Position numbers and translations under genes: made by a program
Assembly: GCF_010093225.1 (NCBI RefSeq)
Contig: NZ_PDWM01000005.1
Coordinates: 47,121-111,120, forward strand
Reading direction: 5' to 3'
From: Pseudoxanthomonas koreensis
Lineage (GTDB): Bacteria; Pseudomonadota; Gammaproteobacteria; Xanthomonadales; Xanthomonadaceae
Length of the DNA stretch: 64,000 nucleotides
Notes under the pieces: generated by a model
Databases searched by the model: none
What the model was told of the DNA's origin: nothing
Seen by the model: only the letters and a program-made list of their open reading frames with translations
Shown here: positions 45,538 to 55,807 of the stretch, piece by piece
Layout: each line of letters opens with the position of its first letter
How positions within the stretch are numbered: position 1 is the stretch's first letter

Positions 45538-47061
45538 TCAGCGTTTCTTGCCGCCGAAGATGCCGCCTAGGATGCCGCGCACGATCTGGTTGGTGATGGT
45601 GCGCGCGGCCTGCTTGCTGGAAGCCTCGATCACGCCTTGGCGGCGGCCGGTGCCGAACAGGACGTCGCTGACCGCCTTGCCGAAGCCGCCTTCCTCCTGT
45701 TGCGGCTGCGCGCGCCCGCCACGCGCCGCGCCACCACCGGTGCCGCGCGCCGGCGGCGCCTGCGCGGCATCGCTCGCGGCCTGGGCGCGGGCGGCCAGTT
45801 TTTCGGCCGCCGATTCGCGGTCCACCGCCTGGTCGTACTTCGCCCCGACCGGGCTGCCGGCACGCACCCCGGCGCGCTCGGCGTCGGTGATCGCACCCAT
45901 CCGGCAACGCGGCGGCGCGATCTTCGTCTGCTGCACGGGCGAGGGCACGCCCTTTTCCTGCAGGGTGGAAACGAGCGCCTCGCCGGTGCCCAGCTGCGAC
46001 AGGGTCGCGGCGACATCCAGCTTCGGGTTCGGCACGAAGGTCTCGGCCGCGGTCTTCACCGCCTTCTGGTCGCGCGGCGTATAGGCGCGCAGCGCGTGCT
46101 GCACGCGGTTGCCGAGCTGGCCGAGGATGTTGTCGGGCACGTCGTCCGGGAACTGCGAGCAGAAGTACACACCCACGCCCTTGGAACGGATCAGCCGCAC
46201 CACCTGCTCGATGCGCTGCTGCAGCGCCGCCGGCGCATCGTCGAACAGCAGGTGCGCCTCATCGAAGATGAAGGCCAGCTTCGGCTTCTCCAGGTCGCCG
46301 ACTTCGGGCAGGTTCTCGAACAGCTCCGACAGCAGCCACAGCAGGAAGGTCGCGTATAGCCGCGGCTTCAGCACCAGCTGGTCGGCGGCGAGGATGCCGA
46401 TCACGCCGCGGCCGTCGTGGTTGACCCGCATGATGTCGGCCAGCTCCAGGGCCGGCTCGCCGAAGAAGCCTTCGCCGCCATCCTGCGACAGCCGCAGCAG
46501 CGCGCGCTGGATCGCCGCCACCGACTGCGCGCTGACCAGGCCGTATTCGGTGGAAACGTCCTTGCGCTCCTCGGCGACCAGGTTGAGCAGGGCGCGCAGG
46601 TCGTCTATGTCCAGCAGCAGCAGGCCGCGGTCGTCGGCCAGCTTGAACACGATGTCCAGGATCCCGGCCTGGGTGTCGTTCAGCTCCAGGATGCGCGAGA
46701 GCAGGGTCGGGCCCATCTCGCTGACCGTGGTCCGCACCGGATGGCCGAGCCTGCCGTACAGGTCCCAGAACAGCACCGGGCTGGCCGCAGGCGCATAGCC
46801 TTCCACGCCCAGCTCGGCCGCGCGCTGCAGCAGCTTCTCGTTGCCGTCGCCGGCCACCGCCAGCCCGGCCACGTCGCCCTTCACGTCGGCCATGAACACC
46901 GGCACGCCGATCCGTGAGAAGCCCTCGGCCAGGGTCATCAGGGTCACGGTCTTGCCGGTGCCGGTGGCGCCGGCGACCAGGCCGTGGCGGTTGCCGTATT
47001 TCGGCAGCAGGTGGACCGGGATGTCGTCGGTGATGCCCTTGCCCAGCAGGATCGGATCCAT
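45538..47061 (-). CDS. DUF853 / HerA-like ATPase
   Basis: A 507-residue P-loop ATPase of the DUF853 family. Walker A is [20 protein letters not shown] near residue 29; Walker B is [15 protein letters not shown] near 263. The segment [37 protein letters not shown] is strongly family-specific. The C-terminal 130 residues are Ala/Gln/Gly-rich and end in a small conserved [12 protein letters not shown] tail. The cellular role of this family is not established. The gene lies directly before greB on the minus strand. Confidence 0.85.
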   Translation of the reverse strand: MDPILLGKGITDDIPVHLLPKYGNRHGLVAGATGTGKTVTLMTLAEGFSRIGVPVFMADVKGDVAGLAVAGDGNEKLLQRAAELGVEGYAPAASPVLFWDLYGRLGHPVRTTVSEMGPTLLSRILELNDTQAGILDIVFKLADDRGLLLLDIDDLRALLNLVAEERKDVSTEYGLVSAQSVAAIQRALLRLSQDGGEGFFGEPALELADIMRVNHDGRGVIGILAADQLVLKPRLYATFLLWLLSELFENLPEVGDLEKPKLAFIFDEAHLLFDDAPAALQQRIEQVVRLIRSKGVGVYFCSQFPDDVPDNILGQLGNRVQHALRAYTPRDQKAVKTAAETFVPNPKLDVAATLSQLGTGEALVSTLQEKGVPSPVQQTKIAPPRCRMGAITDAERAGVRAGSPVGAKYDQAVDRESAAEKLAARAQAASDAAQAPPARGTGGGAARGGRAQPQQEEGGFGKAVSDVLFGTGRRQGVIEASSKQAARTITNQIVRGILGGIFGGKKR

Positions 47062-47184
47062 TGATCGCCTCGTGGCGGCAGTCGGCCGCGGTTGCAGGGG
47101 ATTCTAGCGGGGTGGGCCGGTGGCAGGGCGCGGCTTGCCGCCCGGTGCCGGCGGCGGCTACCCTGCCCAACGTTCCTGCTGCTG

Positions 47185-48738
47185 ATGTCGTGTCCGATGT
47201 TCTCCGTTTTCGTGCGTTATCGCCGGCCGCTGGCCGCGCTCCTGTTCCTGCTCTGCCTGTCCCCGTCCGCGCTGGCGCAACGGGTGTCCGCGAAGGACAA
47301 GGCCGCCGCCGACGTACTAGTCCAGCGCATGTCCGCCGCCGAGCAGCGTTACCGCGACGCCCTGGTCCTGGCCGGCAACGGCGATCCCCGCGGCATGGAC
47401 GAGGGCAACGCCGCGCTGGAGGACATGGAGGACGTGGTCGCCGCCTGCACGAAGCAGAAGGGCTGCCCGATGTCGGACCTGCTCGCGGCCTGGAAGCGGT
47501 TGCTCAAGGCCGAGGTCGATGCGGCCGACGATGAAGACCCGGGCGAGGACGAACTGCTCGAGGCCGACACCGCGCTGGCCGCCGACATCCCCGAGGCCGC
47601 GCGCACCCTCACCCTGCTGGGCGACGACCGCCGCCACGCCTTCGACCGCATGGTCGAGTACAACCCGGCGATCCAGGCCGGCATCCGCCGCTGGCTGACC
47701 GACATGCGCCCGGCGCTGATGAACAGCTACGAGAACTACCAGTACATGCGCCACCTGATGTGGCCGGAGTTCGAGCGCCGCGGCCTGCCCGAGGCGCTGC
47801 TGTTCGGGATCATGGCCAAGGAATCCAACGGCCGCGTGCACGCCACTTCGCGCGCCGGCGCCGCCGGCCCGCTGCAGTTCATGCCGGCCACCGGCCGCCG
47901 CTTCGGCCTGGGCCCGGACGGCACCGGCTTCGACAGCCGCTACGACCCGCGCAGCGCGGCGATGGCCAGCGCCGCCTACCTCAACGAGCGCCTGCAGCAG
48001 CTCAACAACGACCTGGAACTGTCGCTGGCCGGCTACAACGGCGGCGAGGGCAGGGCGCTGCGCGTGCACCGCGCCAGCGGCGGCAGCGGTTTCTGGAACG
48101 CCTCGGTCTACGACCAGTTCCCGGCCGAGACCCGCGACTACGTGCCGATGGTGGTCGCCGCGGCATGGATCTTCCTGCACCCGCGCCAGTACGGGGTGGT
48201 GTTCCCGAAGGTCGACGCGCATCCGGCGACGTTCAAGCTGTCGCGCGCGGCGAGCATCTACGAGCTGACGATCTGCCTGGGCAACAGCGGCACGCGCGAC
48301 GGCTACATGCGCACGCTGCGCAACCTAAACCCGCGCTACGAGGCCGAGGTCTGGATCCCGGCGGGGACCACGCTCAACGCGACCACCCGGATCGCGGGCC
48401 TGTACCACCGGCATTGCGCCAGTGGTGCGCGCGCGAACCTGGCGCGTGCGCTGGTCAACGCCGACGTCAACACGGCGATCGTGCGCGACGGGCCGGCGGG
48501 CAACGTGGCGGTGGGCGACGTGACCCAGTTGCCGAGCGAGGTCGCGCCGCAGCCGGCGCCAGCGGCGAAGAAGCCGAAGGCCCGCAACCACAAGGTGGCC
48601 AAGGGCGACACCCTCAACCGGATCGCGCAGCGCTACGGCTGCGACCTGAAATCCCTGGCCCGCGCCAACGCGCTCAAGGCCCCCGGCTACAGCGTGCGCG
48701 TGGGCCAGCAGCTGAAGCTGGAAGGCTGCAGCGGCTAG
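47185..48738 (+). CDS. mltD: Lytic transglycosylase with LysM domain (MltD-like)
   Basis: A 517-residue cell-wall hydrolase. It has a signal peptide (cleavage near SALA, residue about 32), an SLT domain with catalytic glutamate in FGIMAKESNGRVHATSRAG near residue 207 and AGPLQFMPATGRRFGLG, then SLAGYNGGEGRALR. One LysM domain lies at the C-terminus (KVAKGDTLNRIAQRYGCDLK to VGQQLKLEGC). MltD usually carries two or more LysM domains. Starts at 47185 or 47197 are both possible; neither has a clear Shine-Dalgarno. Confidence 0.88.
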   Translation: MSCPMFSVFVRYRRPLAALLFLLCLSPSALAQRVSAKDKAAADVLVQRMSAAEQRYRDALVLAGNGDPRGMDEGNAALEDMEDVVAACTKQKGCPMSDLLAAWKRLLKAEVDAADDEDPGEDELLEADTALAADIPEAARTLTLLGDDRRHAFDRMVEYNPAIQAGIRRWLTDMRPALMNSYENYQYMRHLMWPEFERRGLPEALLFGIMAKESNGRVHATSRAGAAGPLQFMPATGRRFGLGPDGTGFDSRYDPRSAAMASAAYLNERLQQLNNDLELSLAGYNGGEGRALRVHRASGGSGFWNASVYDQFPAETRDYVPMVVAAAWIFLHPRQYGVVFPKVDAHPATFKLSRAASIYELTICLGNSGTRDGYMRTLRNLNPRYEAEVWIPAGTTLNATTRIAGLYHRHCASGARANLARALVNADVNTAIVRDGPAGNVAVGDVTQLPSEVAPQPAPAAKKPKARNHKVAKGDTLNRIAQRYGCDLKSLARANALKAPGYSVRVGQQLKLEGCSG

Positions 48739-48760
48739 GACGGACTGCAACCTGCAACCG

Positions 48761-48788
48761 CAGGTACGCAGGTACGCAGGTACGCAGG
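48761..48788. repeat. 8-bp tandem repeat
   Basis: CAGGTACG is repeated three times in succession (48761-48784) and followed by a partial CAGG. It lies 22 bases after the transglycosylase stop. It marks the beginning of a 719-base stretch (48739-49457) without a supported protein gene that holds the structured repeats listed next. Confidence 0.85.
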
Positions 48789-48856
48789 CAGGCGGGAAGG
48801 CAACGCAAGGCAAGGCGAAATCGAGACAAAGGCGGCGGGTGTCGTTGGCTCCGGAC

Positions 48857-48983
48857 GGAGTCCGCCGGCGCATGGGGGCATGGCCAACCCCTCGGGACGA
48901 CATCCTGTCTTTACGAGGGGCCGTGGCACATCCATGTGCCACTTGGTCCATGCCCCCATGCGCCGACGGCCTTCAGGCGCGTT
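48857..48983 (-). ncRNA. Structured three-way-junction element, copy A
   Basis: A 127-base element. Outer stem: 48862-48883 pairs with 48948-48969 over 22 positions with one mismatch, including 17 perfect pairs (GGCGCATGGGGGCATGG with its complement). Two hairpins lie inside: one closed by CCCCTCG/CGAGGGG around a conserved loop with GACATCCTGTCTTTA, the other GTGGCACAT/ATGTGCCAC. The sequence is about 86% identical, without gaps, to copy B on the other strand. Strand is set as minus because there the single odd pair becomes a G-U. Whether it is transcribed is unknown; a DNA-level palindrome is the alternative. Confidence 0.6.
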
Positions 48984-49047
48984 CGGGTTCGCGCCTGCGG
49001 TTCGGGAACAGACAAATCCCGTTCCCGACCCGATCGCCTTTACTTCC

Positions 49048-49182
49048 TGTAGGAGCCCACTTCAGGGGGCGACCCGGAAGCGCTGGATCGCAGAAGCATT
49101 TGACGCGGGCATTCCGGAGATTGCGCGTTGACCGTGGCGTCTCCAGGTAGCGTCGGGTCGCCCCCTGAAGTGGGCTCCTACA
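49048..49182. repeat. GTAG-type REP pair (BIME), copy 8
   Basis: 135 bp located between copies A and B of the three-way-junction element. Outer arms intact; the inner stem is diverged (GCATTTGACGCG against GCGTTGACCGTGG). Confidence 0.9.
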
Positions 49183-49253
49183 GAAGAGCGCAACGAGTGC
49201 TGGCGATTCCGCTGTTGCTTGCAGCGCAGGTCGAACCGCACGGCGCATGCCCC

Positions 49254-49380
49254 AACGTGCCCGAAGGCCGTCGTTGCAGTGGGGTATGGCCCAAGTGGCA
49301 CATGGATGTGCCACGGCCCTGAGTAAAGACAGGATGTCGTCCCGAAGGGTGGGCCATACCCCGCTGCAACGGCGGACTCC
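49254..49380 (+). ncRNA. Structured three-way-junction element, copy B
   Basis: The inverted partner of copy A. Outer stem 49268-49289 with 49354-49375; hairpins GTGGCACAT/ATGTGCCAC and CCCT/AGGG with the same loop (TAAAGACAGGATGTCGTCC). Of the five outer-stem pairs that differ from copy A, four are double compensatory changes and the fifth is a T-G pair on this strand. That pattern is what a conserved RNA fold would leave. Confidence 0.6.
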
Positions 49381-49457
49381 CCCCGAAGCACGCGAGCCAG
49401 GCCTTTGCAGTTGCAGTTGCCCTTGCGACGACACCCGCCCCCGCTACGACACCCGCG

Positions 49458-50306
49458 TCAGCCTCTGCGGTAGGCCAGCGCCTGCCCCAGTTTCACCGGC
49501 GATTCCGCGTCCAGCCCCGGTGCCAGCGTCGCCGCGCCCGGGGGCAGCAGCACGATCACCGTGGAGCCGTAGTTGAAGCGCGCCATCTCGGCGAAGCGCT
49601 CCAGCACGATGCCCTTGCCCCGCCAGTCCTTGCGCACGACCTCGTCGGCGTAGTCGGGGATCTCGACCCCGCTCCACACCGTTTCCACCCCCGACACCAG
49701 CAGCGCCCCGACCATCACCGACGCCATCGGCCCGAAATCGGTGTCGAAGTGGCACACCAGCCGCTCGTTGCGCGCGAACAGGCCGGACACGCCACGCACC
49801 GCCGCCGTGCCCACGCTGAACAGCCGTCCCGGCACGTGCACGGTCTCGCGCAGCGTGCCGGTCCACGGCATGTGCACGCGGTGGTAGTCGCGCGGCGACA
49901 GGTACACGGTGGCGAAACTGCCGCCGGCGAACACGCGCGCCGCCTGCATGTCGCCCAGCAGCTGGGCGGCGGTGAACGAGCGGCCCTTGGCCTGGAAGAT
50001 GCGCCCGTCGGCCTCGATCGCGCCGAGCTGGCTGATGTGGCCGTCGGCCGGCATCAGCAGCGCGCGCGGATCCGGATCGGGCGTGCGCGCGCCGGGCTTC
50101 AGCGCGCGGGTGAAGAATGCATTGAAGGTCGGGTAGGCGGTCGCATCCGGCTGTGCCGCCTCCGCCAGGTCCACGCCGAATCGGCGCACCACGGTGTCGA
50201 TCAGCGCCTGCTTCAGCCACGGGTCCTGCGAATACGCCGCGCTGCGCGCGATCGACGACAGCATGCGGTGCGGCAGCACCCGGGTCAGCGCGGTCACCAG
50301 GCTCAA
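49458..50306 (-). CDS. psd: Phosphatidylserine decarboxylase
   Basis: A 282-residue proenzyme making phosphatidylethanolamine at the inner membrane. It self-cleaves at the serine of the [16 protein letters not shown] motif near residue 250 to form the pyruvoyl group; the residue before GST is tyrosine here, where leucine is usual in E. coli. Asp and His of the cleavage triad are seen in MPADGHIS and [12 protein letters not shown]. The start is a TTG overlapping the TGA of the SCO1 gene (TTGA), and the N-terminus [17 protein letters not shown] matches the family. Confidence 0.93.
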   Translation of the reverse strand: MSLVTALTRVLPHRMLSSIARSAAYSQDPWLKQALIDTVVRRFGVDLAEAAQPDATAYPTFNAFFTRALKPGARTPDPDPRALLMPADGHISQLGAIEADGRIFQAKGRSFTAAQLLGDMQAARVFAGGSFATVYLSPRDYHRVHMPWTGTLRETVHVPGRLFSVGTAAVRGVSGLFARNERLVCHFDTDFGPMASVMVGALLVSGVETVWSGVEIPDYADEVVRKDWRGKGIVLERFAEMARFNYGSTVIVLLPPGAATLAPGLDAESPVKLGQALAYRRG

Positions 50307-50956
50307 GGTGCGCGCTCCGCTGCGGTCAGCCGGGCCAGGTCGTCAGCAATCGCCTGCGGCTGGAATGGCGGGCGGATCAGTCCGGCCAGGCGGCCCTGCG
50401 GGTCGAGCAGGGCGATGTTGGCCGAGTGATCGACGCTGTAGTCCTGCGGGTTCCGGTCGAAGTTCCTCCCGGGCACCTTCATGAACACGAAGCCGATCGA
50501 GGTGGCGAACTTCTCCAGCGCCGGCACGTCCGCTGTCGCGGCCAGGGTGTCCGGATGGAACGCGTGCGCGTACTCGCCGGCCTTGCCCGGAGTGTCGCGC
50601 TCGGGGTCCACCGACACGAACAGCACGCGCGGGCGGGTCGATTCAGGCAGGGACTGCCACTGCTTCTGCGCCTGCGCCAGTTCGGACAGGGTGGTCGGGC
50701 ACACGTCCGGGCAGAAGGTGAAGCCGAGGAACGCCAGGGTCCAGTGCCCGGCCAGTTCGCCCGCGACCAGCGGCGTGCCGTCGGACTGGCGCAGGTTGAA
50801 GGCCGGCAGCTCGCGCGGCTGCGGCAGCAGGGTGACGGTCTGCAGCGCAGGCGCGGCGGGCGCGTTGTCCGCGCCGAGGAACCGGTAGGCGGCCAGCAGC
50901 CCGAGGCCGGCGAACAGCGCGGCGACCAGGATGTAGACGGAAGTGCGGTTGAACAT
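50303..50956 (-). CDS. SCO1/SenC family copper chaperone
   Basis: A 217-residue thioredoxin-fold protein anchored by an N-terminal helix ([19 protein letters not shown]). The copper-binding cysteines are in [17 protein letters not shown] near residue 80 and the histidine is in [12 protein letters not shown] near 173. The family helps build the CuA centre of cytochrome c oxidase; no oxidase genes are in view. An upstream in-frame ATG at 50992 is possible. It is coupled to psd by TTGA. Confidence 0.9.
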   Translation of the reverse strand: MFNRTSVYILVAALFAGLGLLAAYRFLGADNAPAAPALQTVTLLPQPRELPAFNLRQSDGTPLVAGELAGHWTLAFLGFTFCPDVCPTTLSELAQAQKQWQSLPESTRPRVLFVSVDPERDTPGKAGEYAHAFHPDTLAATADVPALEKFATSIGFVFMKVPGRNFDRNPQDYSVDHSANIALLDPQGRLAGLIRPPFQPQAIADDLARLTAAERAP

Positions 50957-51092
50957 GCGCGGGTGGTCCGGGGCGGCGTCGTGGCCGGCCATGATACCGG
51001 CCCGGGCGCGGCCGGCCGGTGAGCGGGATGCGCAACGCGGGGAACGGCACGGCCCTGGAGCGGCCCGGAACGTGGCCACGCACCGCCTGGCC

Positions 51093-51098
51093 TATAAT
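51093..51098 (+). promoter_or_regulatory. TATAAT -10 box of prmB
   Basis: TATAAT in GGCCTATAATTCCCGCC, the same core context as at rimO and queG. The start site would be about 35 bases before the ATG. Confidence 0.5.
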
Positions 51099-51139
51099 TC
51101 CCGCCCCTTCCGACCCAGCCGCCCGTGCGGCGCCGCGCC

Positions 51140-52069
51140 ATGACCGCCGACCCGGCCGCCGAGCTGCACACGATCATCGACCTGATCCGCTACGGCGGCA
51201 GCCGCTTCAACCAGGCCGGGCTGACCTTCGGCCACAGCTACGACAACGCCATGGACGAGGCGACCCAGCTGGTCCTGCACGCGCTGCACCTGCCGCACGA
51301 CCTCAGCCCGGTCTACGGGCAGTCGCGGCTGACCACCGCGGAGAAGCGCGCCATCCTGGCCCTGTTCCAGCGCCGCATCGACGAGCGCGTGCCCGCCGCC
51401 TACCTGACCGGCGAGGCCTGGTTCGCCGGGCTGAGCTTCAAGTCCGACGCGCGCGCGCTGGTGCCGCGTTCGCCGATCGCCGAGCTGATCGAAGGCGGCT
51501 TCGAGCCGTGGCTGGGCGGGCGCGAAGTGCGCCGCGCGCTGGACCTGTGCACCGGCTCGGGCTGCATTGCCATTGCCATGGGCCACCACAACCCGGACTG
51601 GCAGGTCGACGGCGTGGACATCAGCGACGACGCGCTGGCGCTGGCCGCCGAGAACAAGGCGCGGCTGCATGCCGACAACGTCACCCTGCTCAAGTCCGAC
51701 CTGTTCGCCGGCCTGACCGGCCGCCACTACGACCTGATCGTCACCAACCCGCCGTACGTCACCGACGACGAAACCGACGCGCTGCCGAAGGAATATTCGT
51801 ACGAGCCCGAACTGGGCCTGCGCGCCGGCCCGGACGGACTGGACCTGGTGCTGAAGATCCTGCGCGACGCCCCGATCCACCTGTCCGAGGACGGCCTGCT
51901 CATCTGCGAGGTCGGCGAATCGGAGCGGCACCTGGTGAAGCTGCTGCCGGAACTGGACCTGGCCTGGATCGAGTTCAAGGTCGGGCAGATGGGCATCTTC
52001 GCGGTGGAATGCCGCGACCTGATCGCGCACAACGCGCGCATCGCCGAGCTGGCCGCCGCGCGAGCCTGA
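51140..52069 (+). CDS. prmB: Ribosomal protein L3 N5-glutamine methyltransferase PrmB
   Basis: A 309-residue SAM-dependent methyltransferase. The SAM motif is [20 protein letters not shown] near residue 138, and the catalytic NPPY motif is in [19 protein letters not shown] near 203. The N-terminal helical region [20 protein letters not shown] is specific to PrmB. ATG 51140 is preferred; GTG 51125 is an alternative. Located upstream of aroC, as in many Gammaproteobacteria. Confidence 0.94.
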   Translation: MTADPAAELHTIIDLIRYGGSRFNQAGLTFGHSYDNAMDEATQLVLHALHLPHDLSPVYGQSRLTTAEKRAILALFQRRIDERVPAAYLTGEAWFAGLSFKSDARALVPRSPIAELIEGGFEPWLGGREVRRALDLCTGSGCIAIAMGHHNPDWQVDGVDISDDALALAAENKARLHADNVTLLKSDLFAGLTGRHYDLIVTNPPYVTDDETDALPKEYSYEPELGLRAGPDGLDLVLKILRDAPIHLSEDGLLICEVGESERHLVKLLPELDLAWIEFKVGQMGIFAVECRDLIAHNARIAELAAARA

Positions 52070-52193
52070 GTCCGGCGCGGAGGCCGCAACCGTTACCGCG
52101 GCAACATTTCCGGCCCGCCTGCCGCACTGCAGCAGAGCCCGCCGATATGCGATCCTTGCCCGTCCTCCACCGGATCCATGCGCGGGGCGCGCC

Positions 52194-53333
52194 TTGAGCA
52201 GCAACACCTTCGGCAAGCTGTTGTCGGTCACCACCTTCGGCGAATCGCACGGCCCGGCCATCGGCTGCGTGGTCGACGGCTGCCCGCCGGGGCTGGAGAT
52301 CGCCGCGGAGGAATTCGCCCACGACCTGCAGCGCCGCGCCACCGGCAAGAGCCGCCACACCTCGGCGCGGCGCGAGGCCGACGAGGTCGAGATCCTCTCC
52401 GGCGTGTACGAGGGCCGCACCACCGGTACCCCGATCGCGCTGCTGGTGCGCAATACCGACGCGCGCAGCAAGGACTACGCGGACATCGCCGCGCAGTTCC
52501 GCCCCGGCCATGCCGACTACACCTACTGGCAGAAGTACGGCATCCGCGACCCGCGTGGCGGCGGCCGCAGTTCGGCGCGCGAGACCACCATGCGCGTGGC
52601 CGCGGCGGTGATCGCGAAGAAGTGGTTGTGGCAGCGCCATGGCGTCAGCGTGCGTGGCTTCCTCGCCCAGCTCGGCGAAGTGAAGCCAGCCGGCTTCGAC
52701 TGGAGCGCGGTCGAGGACAACCCGTTCTTCTGGCCGCACGCGCCGCAGGTGCCGGAGCTGGAGGCGTACATGGACGCGCTGCGCAAGTCCGGCGACTCGG
52801 TCGGCGCGCGCGTCACCGTCGTGGCCGACGGCGTGCCGCCGGGCTGGGGCGAGCCGATCTACGGCAAGCTCGACGGCGAACTGGCCGCGGCGCTGATGGG
52901 CATCAATGCGGTCAAGGGCGTGGAGATCGGCGACGGCTTCGATGTCGTGGCGCAGAAGGGCACCCGGCACCGCGACCTGATCGCACCCGGTGGCTTCGCC
53001 AGCAACCATGCCGGCGGCATCCTCGGCGGCATTTCCACCGGGCAACAGGTGCTGGCCTCGATCGCGCTCAAGCCGACCTCCAGCCTGCGCCTGCCGGGCC
53101 CGACCGTGGACGTGCATGGCGATCCGGTCGAGGTGATCACCACCGGCCGCCACGATCCCTGCGTCGGCATCCGCGCCACGCCCATCGCCGAGGCGATGGG
53201 GGCCCTGGTGCTGATGGACCAGGCGCTGCGCCACCGTGCCCAGTGCGGCGACGTCGGCGAGGTGCCGCCGCGGATCCCCGCCGGCAGCGGCGCGGTCGGC
53301 CCGGACCCGGGCGAAAGCGGGCAGGGGGGCTGA
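52194..53333 (+). CDS. aroC: Chorismate synthase
   Basis: A 379-residue FMN-dependent enzyme making chorismate from EPSP, the last step of the shikimate pathway. The start [20 protein letters not shown] holds the first signature; [24 protein letters not shown] sequence near residue 122 and the late [17 protein letters not shown] near 318 complete it. The start codon is TTG, fixed by the universally conserved N-terminus. Confidence 0.96.
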   Translation: MSSNTFGKLLSVTTFGESHGPAIGCVVDGCPPGLEIAAEEFAHDLQRRATGKSRHTSARREADEVEILSGVYEGRTTGTPIALLVRNTDARSKDYADIAAQFRPGHADYTYWQKYGIRDPRGGGRSSARETTMRVAAAVIAKKWLWQRHGVSVRGFLAQLGEVKPAGFDWSAVEDNPFFWPHAPQVPELEAYMDALRKSGDSVGARVTVVADGVPPGWGEPIYGKLDGELAAALMGINAVKGVEIGDGFDVVAQKGTRHRDLIAPGGFASNHAGGILGGISTGQQVLASIALKPTSSLRLPGPTVDVHGDPVEVITTGRHDPCVGIRATPIAEAMGALVLMDQALRHRAQCGDVGEVPPRIPAGSGAVGPDPGESGQGG

Positions 53334-53341
53334 GCACGGCG

Positions 53342-54418
53342 ATGGCCGTTCCGCGTCCCCGCGTCTGGGTATCGCAGCCGCTGTTCGACGACATCGTCGA
53401 CCAGCTCGCGGTGCACTGCGAGGTGGACGCAACCGCACAGGTCACCGCGCACGCGCCGGCCGATGTCGCCGCGCACCTGCGCACGGCGGACGGCGCGCTG
53501 GTCACGCTCAACGAACGCATCGGCGCGACCGAGCTGGCCGCAGCGCCGCGGTTGCGCGCGATCGCCAACGTCGGCGTCGGCTACAACAACCTGGACATCC
53601 CGGCCCTGGACGCGGCCGGCGTCATCGCCACCAACACGCCCGATGTCCTCACCGAAACCACCGCCGACACCGGCTTCGCCCTGCTGATGGCCGCCGCGCG
53701 CCGGATCACCGAATCGGAGCGCTGGCTGCGCGAAGGGCAGTGGGGCCAGTGGTCGTTCTCGACCATGCTCGGCAACGACATCCACGGCAGCACCCTGGGC
53801 ATCCTCGGCATGGGCCGGATCGGCCAGGCCATCGCCCGCCGCGGCCACCACGGCTTCGGCATGCAGGTGCTGTACCACAACCGCTCGCGTCTGCCGGAAG
53901 ACGTCGAGCGCCGGCACGGCGCCCGCCATGTCGACTTCGACACGCTGCTCGCGCAGGCCGACCACCTGGTGCTGGTGCTGCCGTACTCGCAGGCCAGCCA
54001 CCACATCATCGACGCCGCGGCGCTGGCGAAGATGAAGCCCACCGCCACGCTGGTGAACATCGCCCGCGGCGGCCTGGTCGACGAGCCCGCGCTGGCCGAC
54101 GCACTCGCCAACGGCCGCCTGGCCGCCGCCGGCCTGGACGTGTACGAAGGCGAGCCTGCCGTGCGCCCGGAACTGCTGGCGCTGCGCAACGTCGTGCTGA
54201 CCCCGCACATCGGCAGCGCCTCGCTGGCCACGCGCCGGGCGATGGTGCAGCTGGCGGTGGACAACCTGCGGGCCGCGCTGGGCTTCGGCCCGGACGCCGG
54301 CCACCCGCCGACTCCGGTGACCGCGAAGACCACCACCGGCAAAGCCGGCATCGCTGCCATTACCGGCGCCGGTGCGGGCAACACCGCGGCCGGCAAACGC
54401 CAGGGAACCTCCGCCTGA
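53342..54418 (+). CDS. D-isomer-specific 2-hydroxyacid dehydrogenase
   Basis: A 358-residue NAD(P)-dependent enzyme, closest in pattern to glyoxylate/hydroxypyruvate reductases. The Rossmann motif is LGILGMGRIGQAIARRG near residue 152. The catalytic Arg, Glu and His are in LVNIARGGLVDE, GLDVYEGEPAV and VLTPHIGSAS. The last 40 residues are a Gly/Ala/Thr-rich low-complexity tail beyond the usual end. It lies 8 bases after aroC, and an open frame continues upstream through aroC, but that part is a shadow. Confidence 0.88.
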   Translation: MAVPRPRVWVSQPLFDDIVDQLAVHCEVDATAQVTAHAPADVAAHLRTADGALVTLNERIGATELAAAPRLRAIANVGVGYNNLDIPALDAAGVIATNTPDVLTETTADTGFALLMAAARRITESERWLREGQWGQWSFSTMLGNDIHGSTLGILGMGRIGQAIARRGHHGFGMQVLYHNRSRLPEDVERRHGARHVDFDTLLAQADHLVLVLPYSQASHHIIDAAALAKMKPTATLVNIARGGLVDEPALADALANGRLAAAGLDVYEGEPAVRPELLALRNVVLTPHIGSASLATRRAMVQLAVDNLRAALGFGPDAGHPPTPVTAKTTTGKAGIAAITGAGAGNTAAGKRQGTSA

Positions 54419-54533
54419 CCCGACGCAGCATCCGGGTCCGCACAGGCAGGAAGGTTCCCCGAACCCGGACCGCACGCGCGCAACGCGCGACCCGCAAGCC
54501 ATCGCACCGAATCCCCGAGAAGAAGACACCCCC

Positions 54534-55559
<1,026 letters not shown>

Positions 55560-55642
55560 GTCGCCCGCACCTGCCGCCCCGGCTTTGGCCGGCGGCAGGT
55601 GCATCCCGCTCGACTCGCCGCGCTCAGCCGTGCGTACCCCCC

Positions 55643-55777
55643 TGTAGGAGCCCACTTCAGGGGGCGACCCGGAAGCATCGGCCCACAGCCCCGCTCAACG
55701 CGACCCACCCGGAGGATTCGCGTTGACCGCGCCGTCCTCCAACGGCGTCGCGTCGCCCCCTGAAGTGGGCTCCTACA
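55643..55777. repeat. GTAG-type REP pair (BIME), copy 9
   Basis: 135 bp between asd and fimV. The right arm ends 17 bases before the -10 box of fimV, so a -35 region, if used, would fall on the repeat. Confidence 0.92.
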
Positions 55778-55794
55778 ATGGCGGGGCGTTCCGT

Positions 55795-55800
55795 TATAGT
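55795..55800 (+). promoter_or_regulatory. TATAGT -10 box of fimV, leaderless
   Basis: TATAGT ends 7 bases before the fimV ATG at 55808. No Shine-Dalgarno lies between. The matching -35 position overlaps the end of REP copy 9 (CCTACA), which is a poor -35. Confidence 0.45.
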
Positions 55801-55807
55801 GCGGCGC

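Noticed and set aside
48761..48788. Possible CRISPR or VNTR array
   Set aside because: Only three 8-bp direct copies without spacers; a simple tandem repeat.
48839..49391. Short open frames sharing GRHPVF and GRGTSMCHL in the repeat block, looking like a conserved peptide
   Set aside because: The similarity comes from the two copies of the structured DNA element. Substitutions track base pairing, not codon positions, and several frames look equally conserved.
52178..54418. A 746-codon frame that would fuse an unknown domain to the hydroxyacid dehydrogenase
   Set aside because: The first 388 codons lie out of frame over aroC, whose conserved protein is clear; the dehydrogenase starts at 53342.
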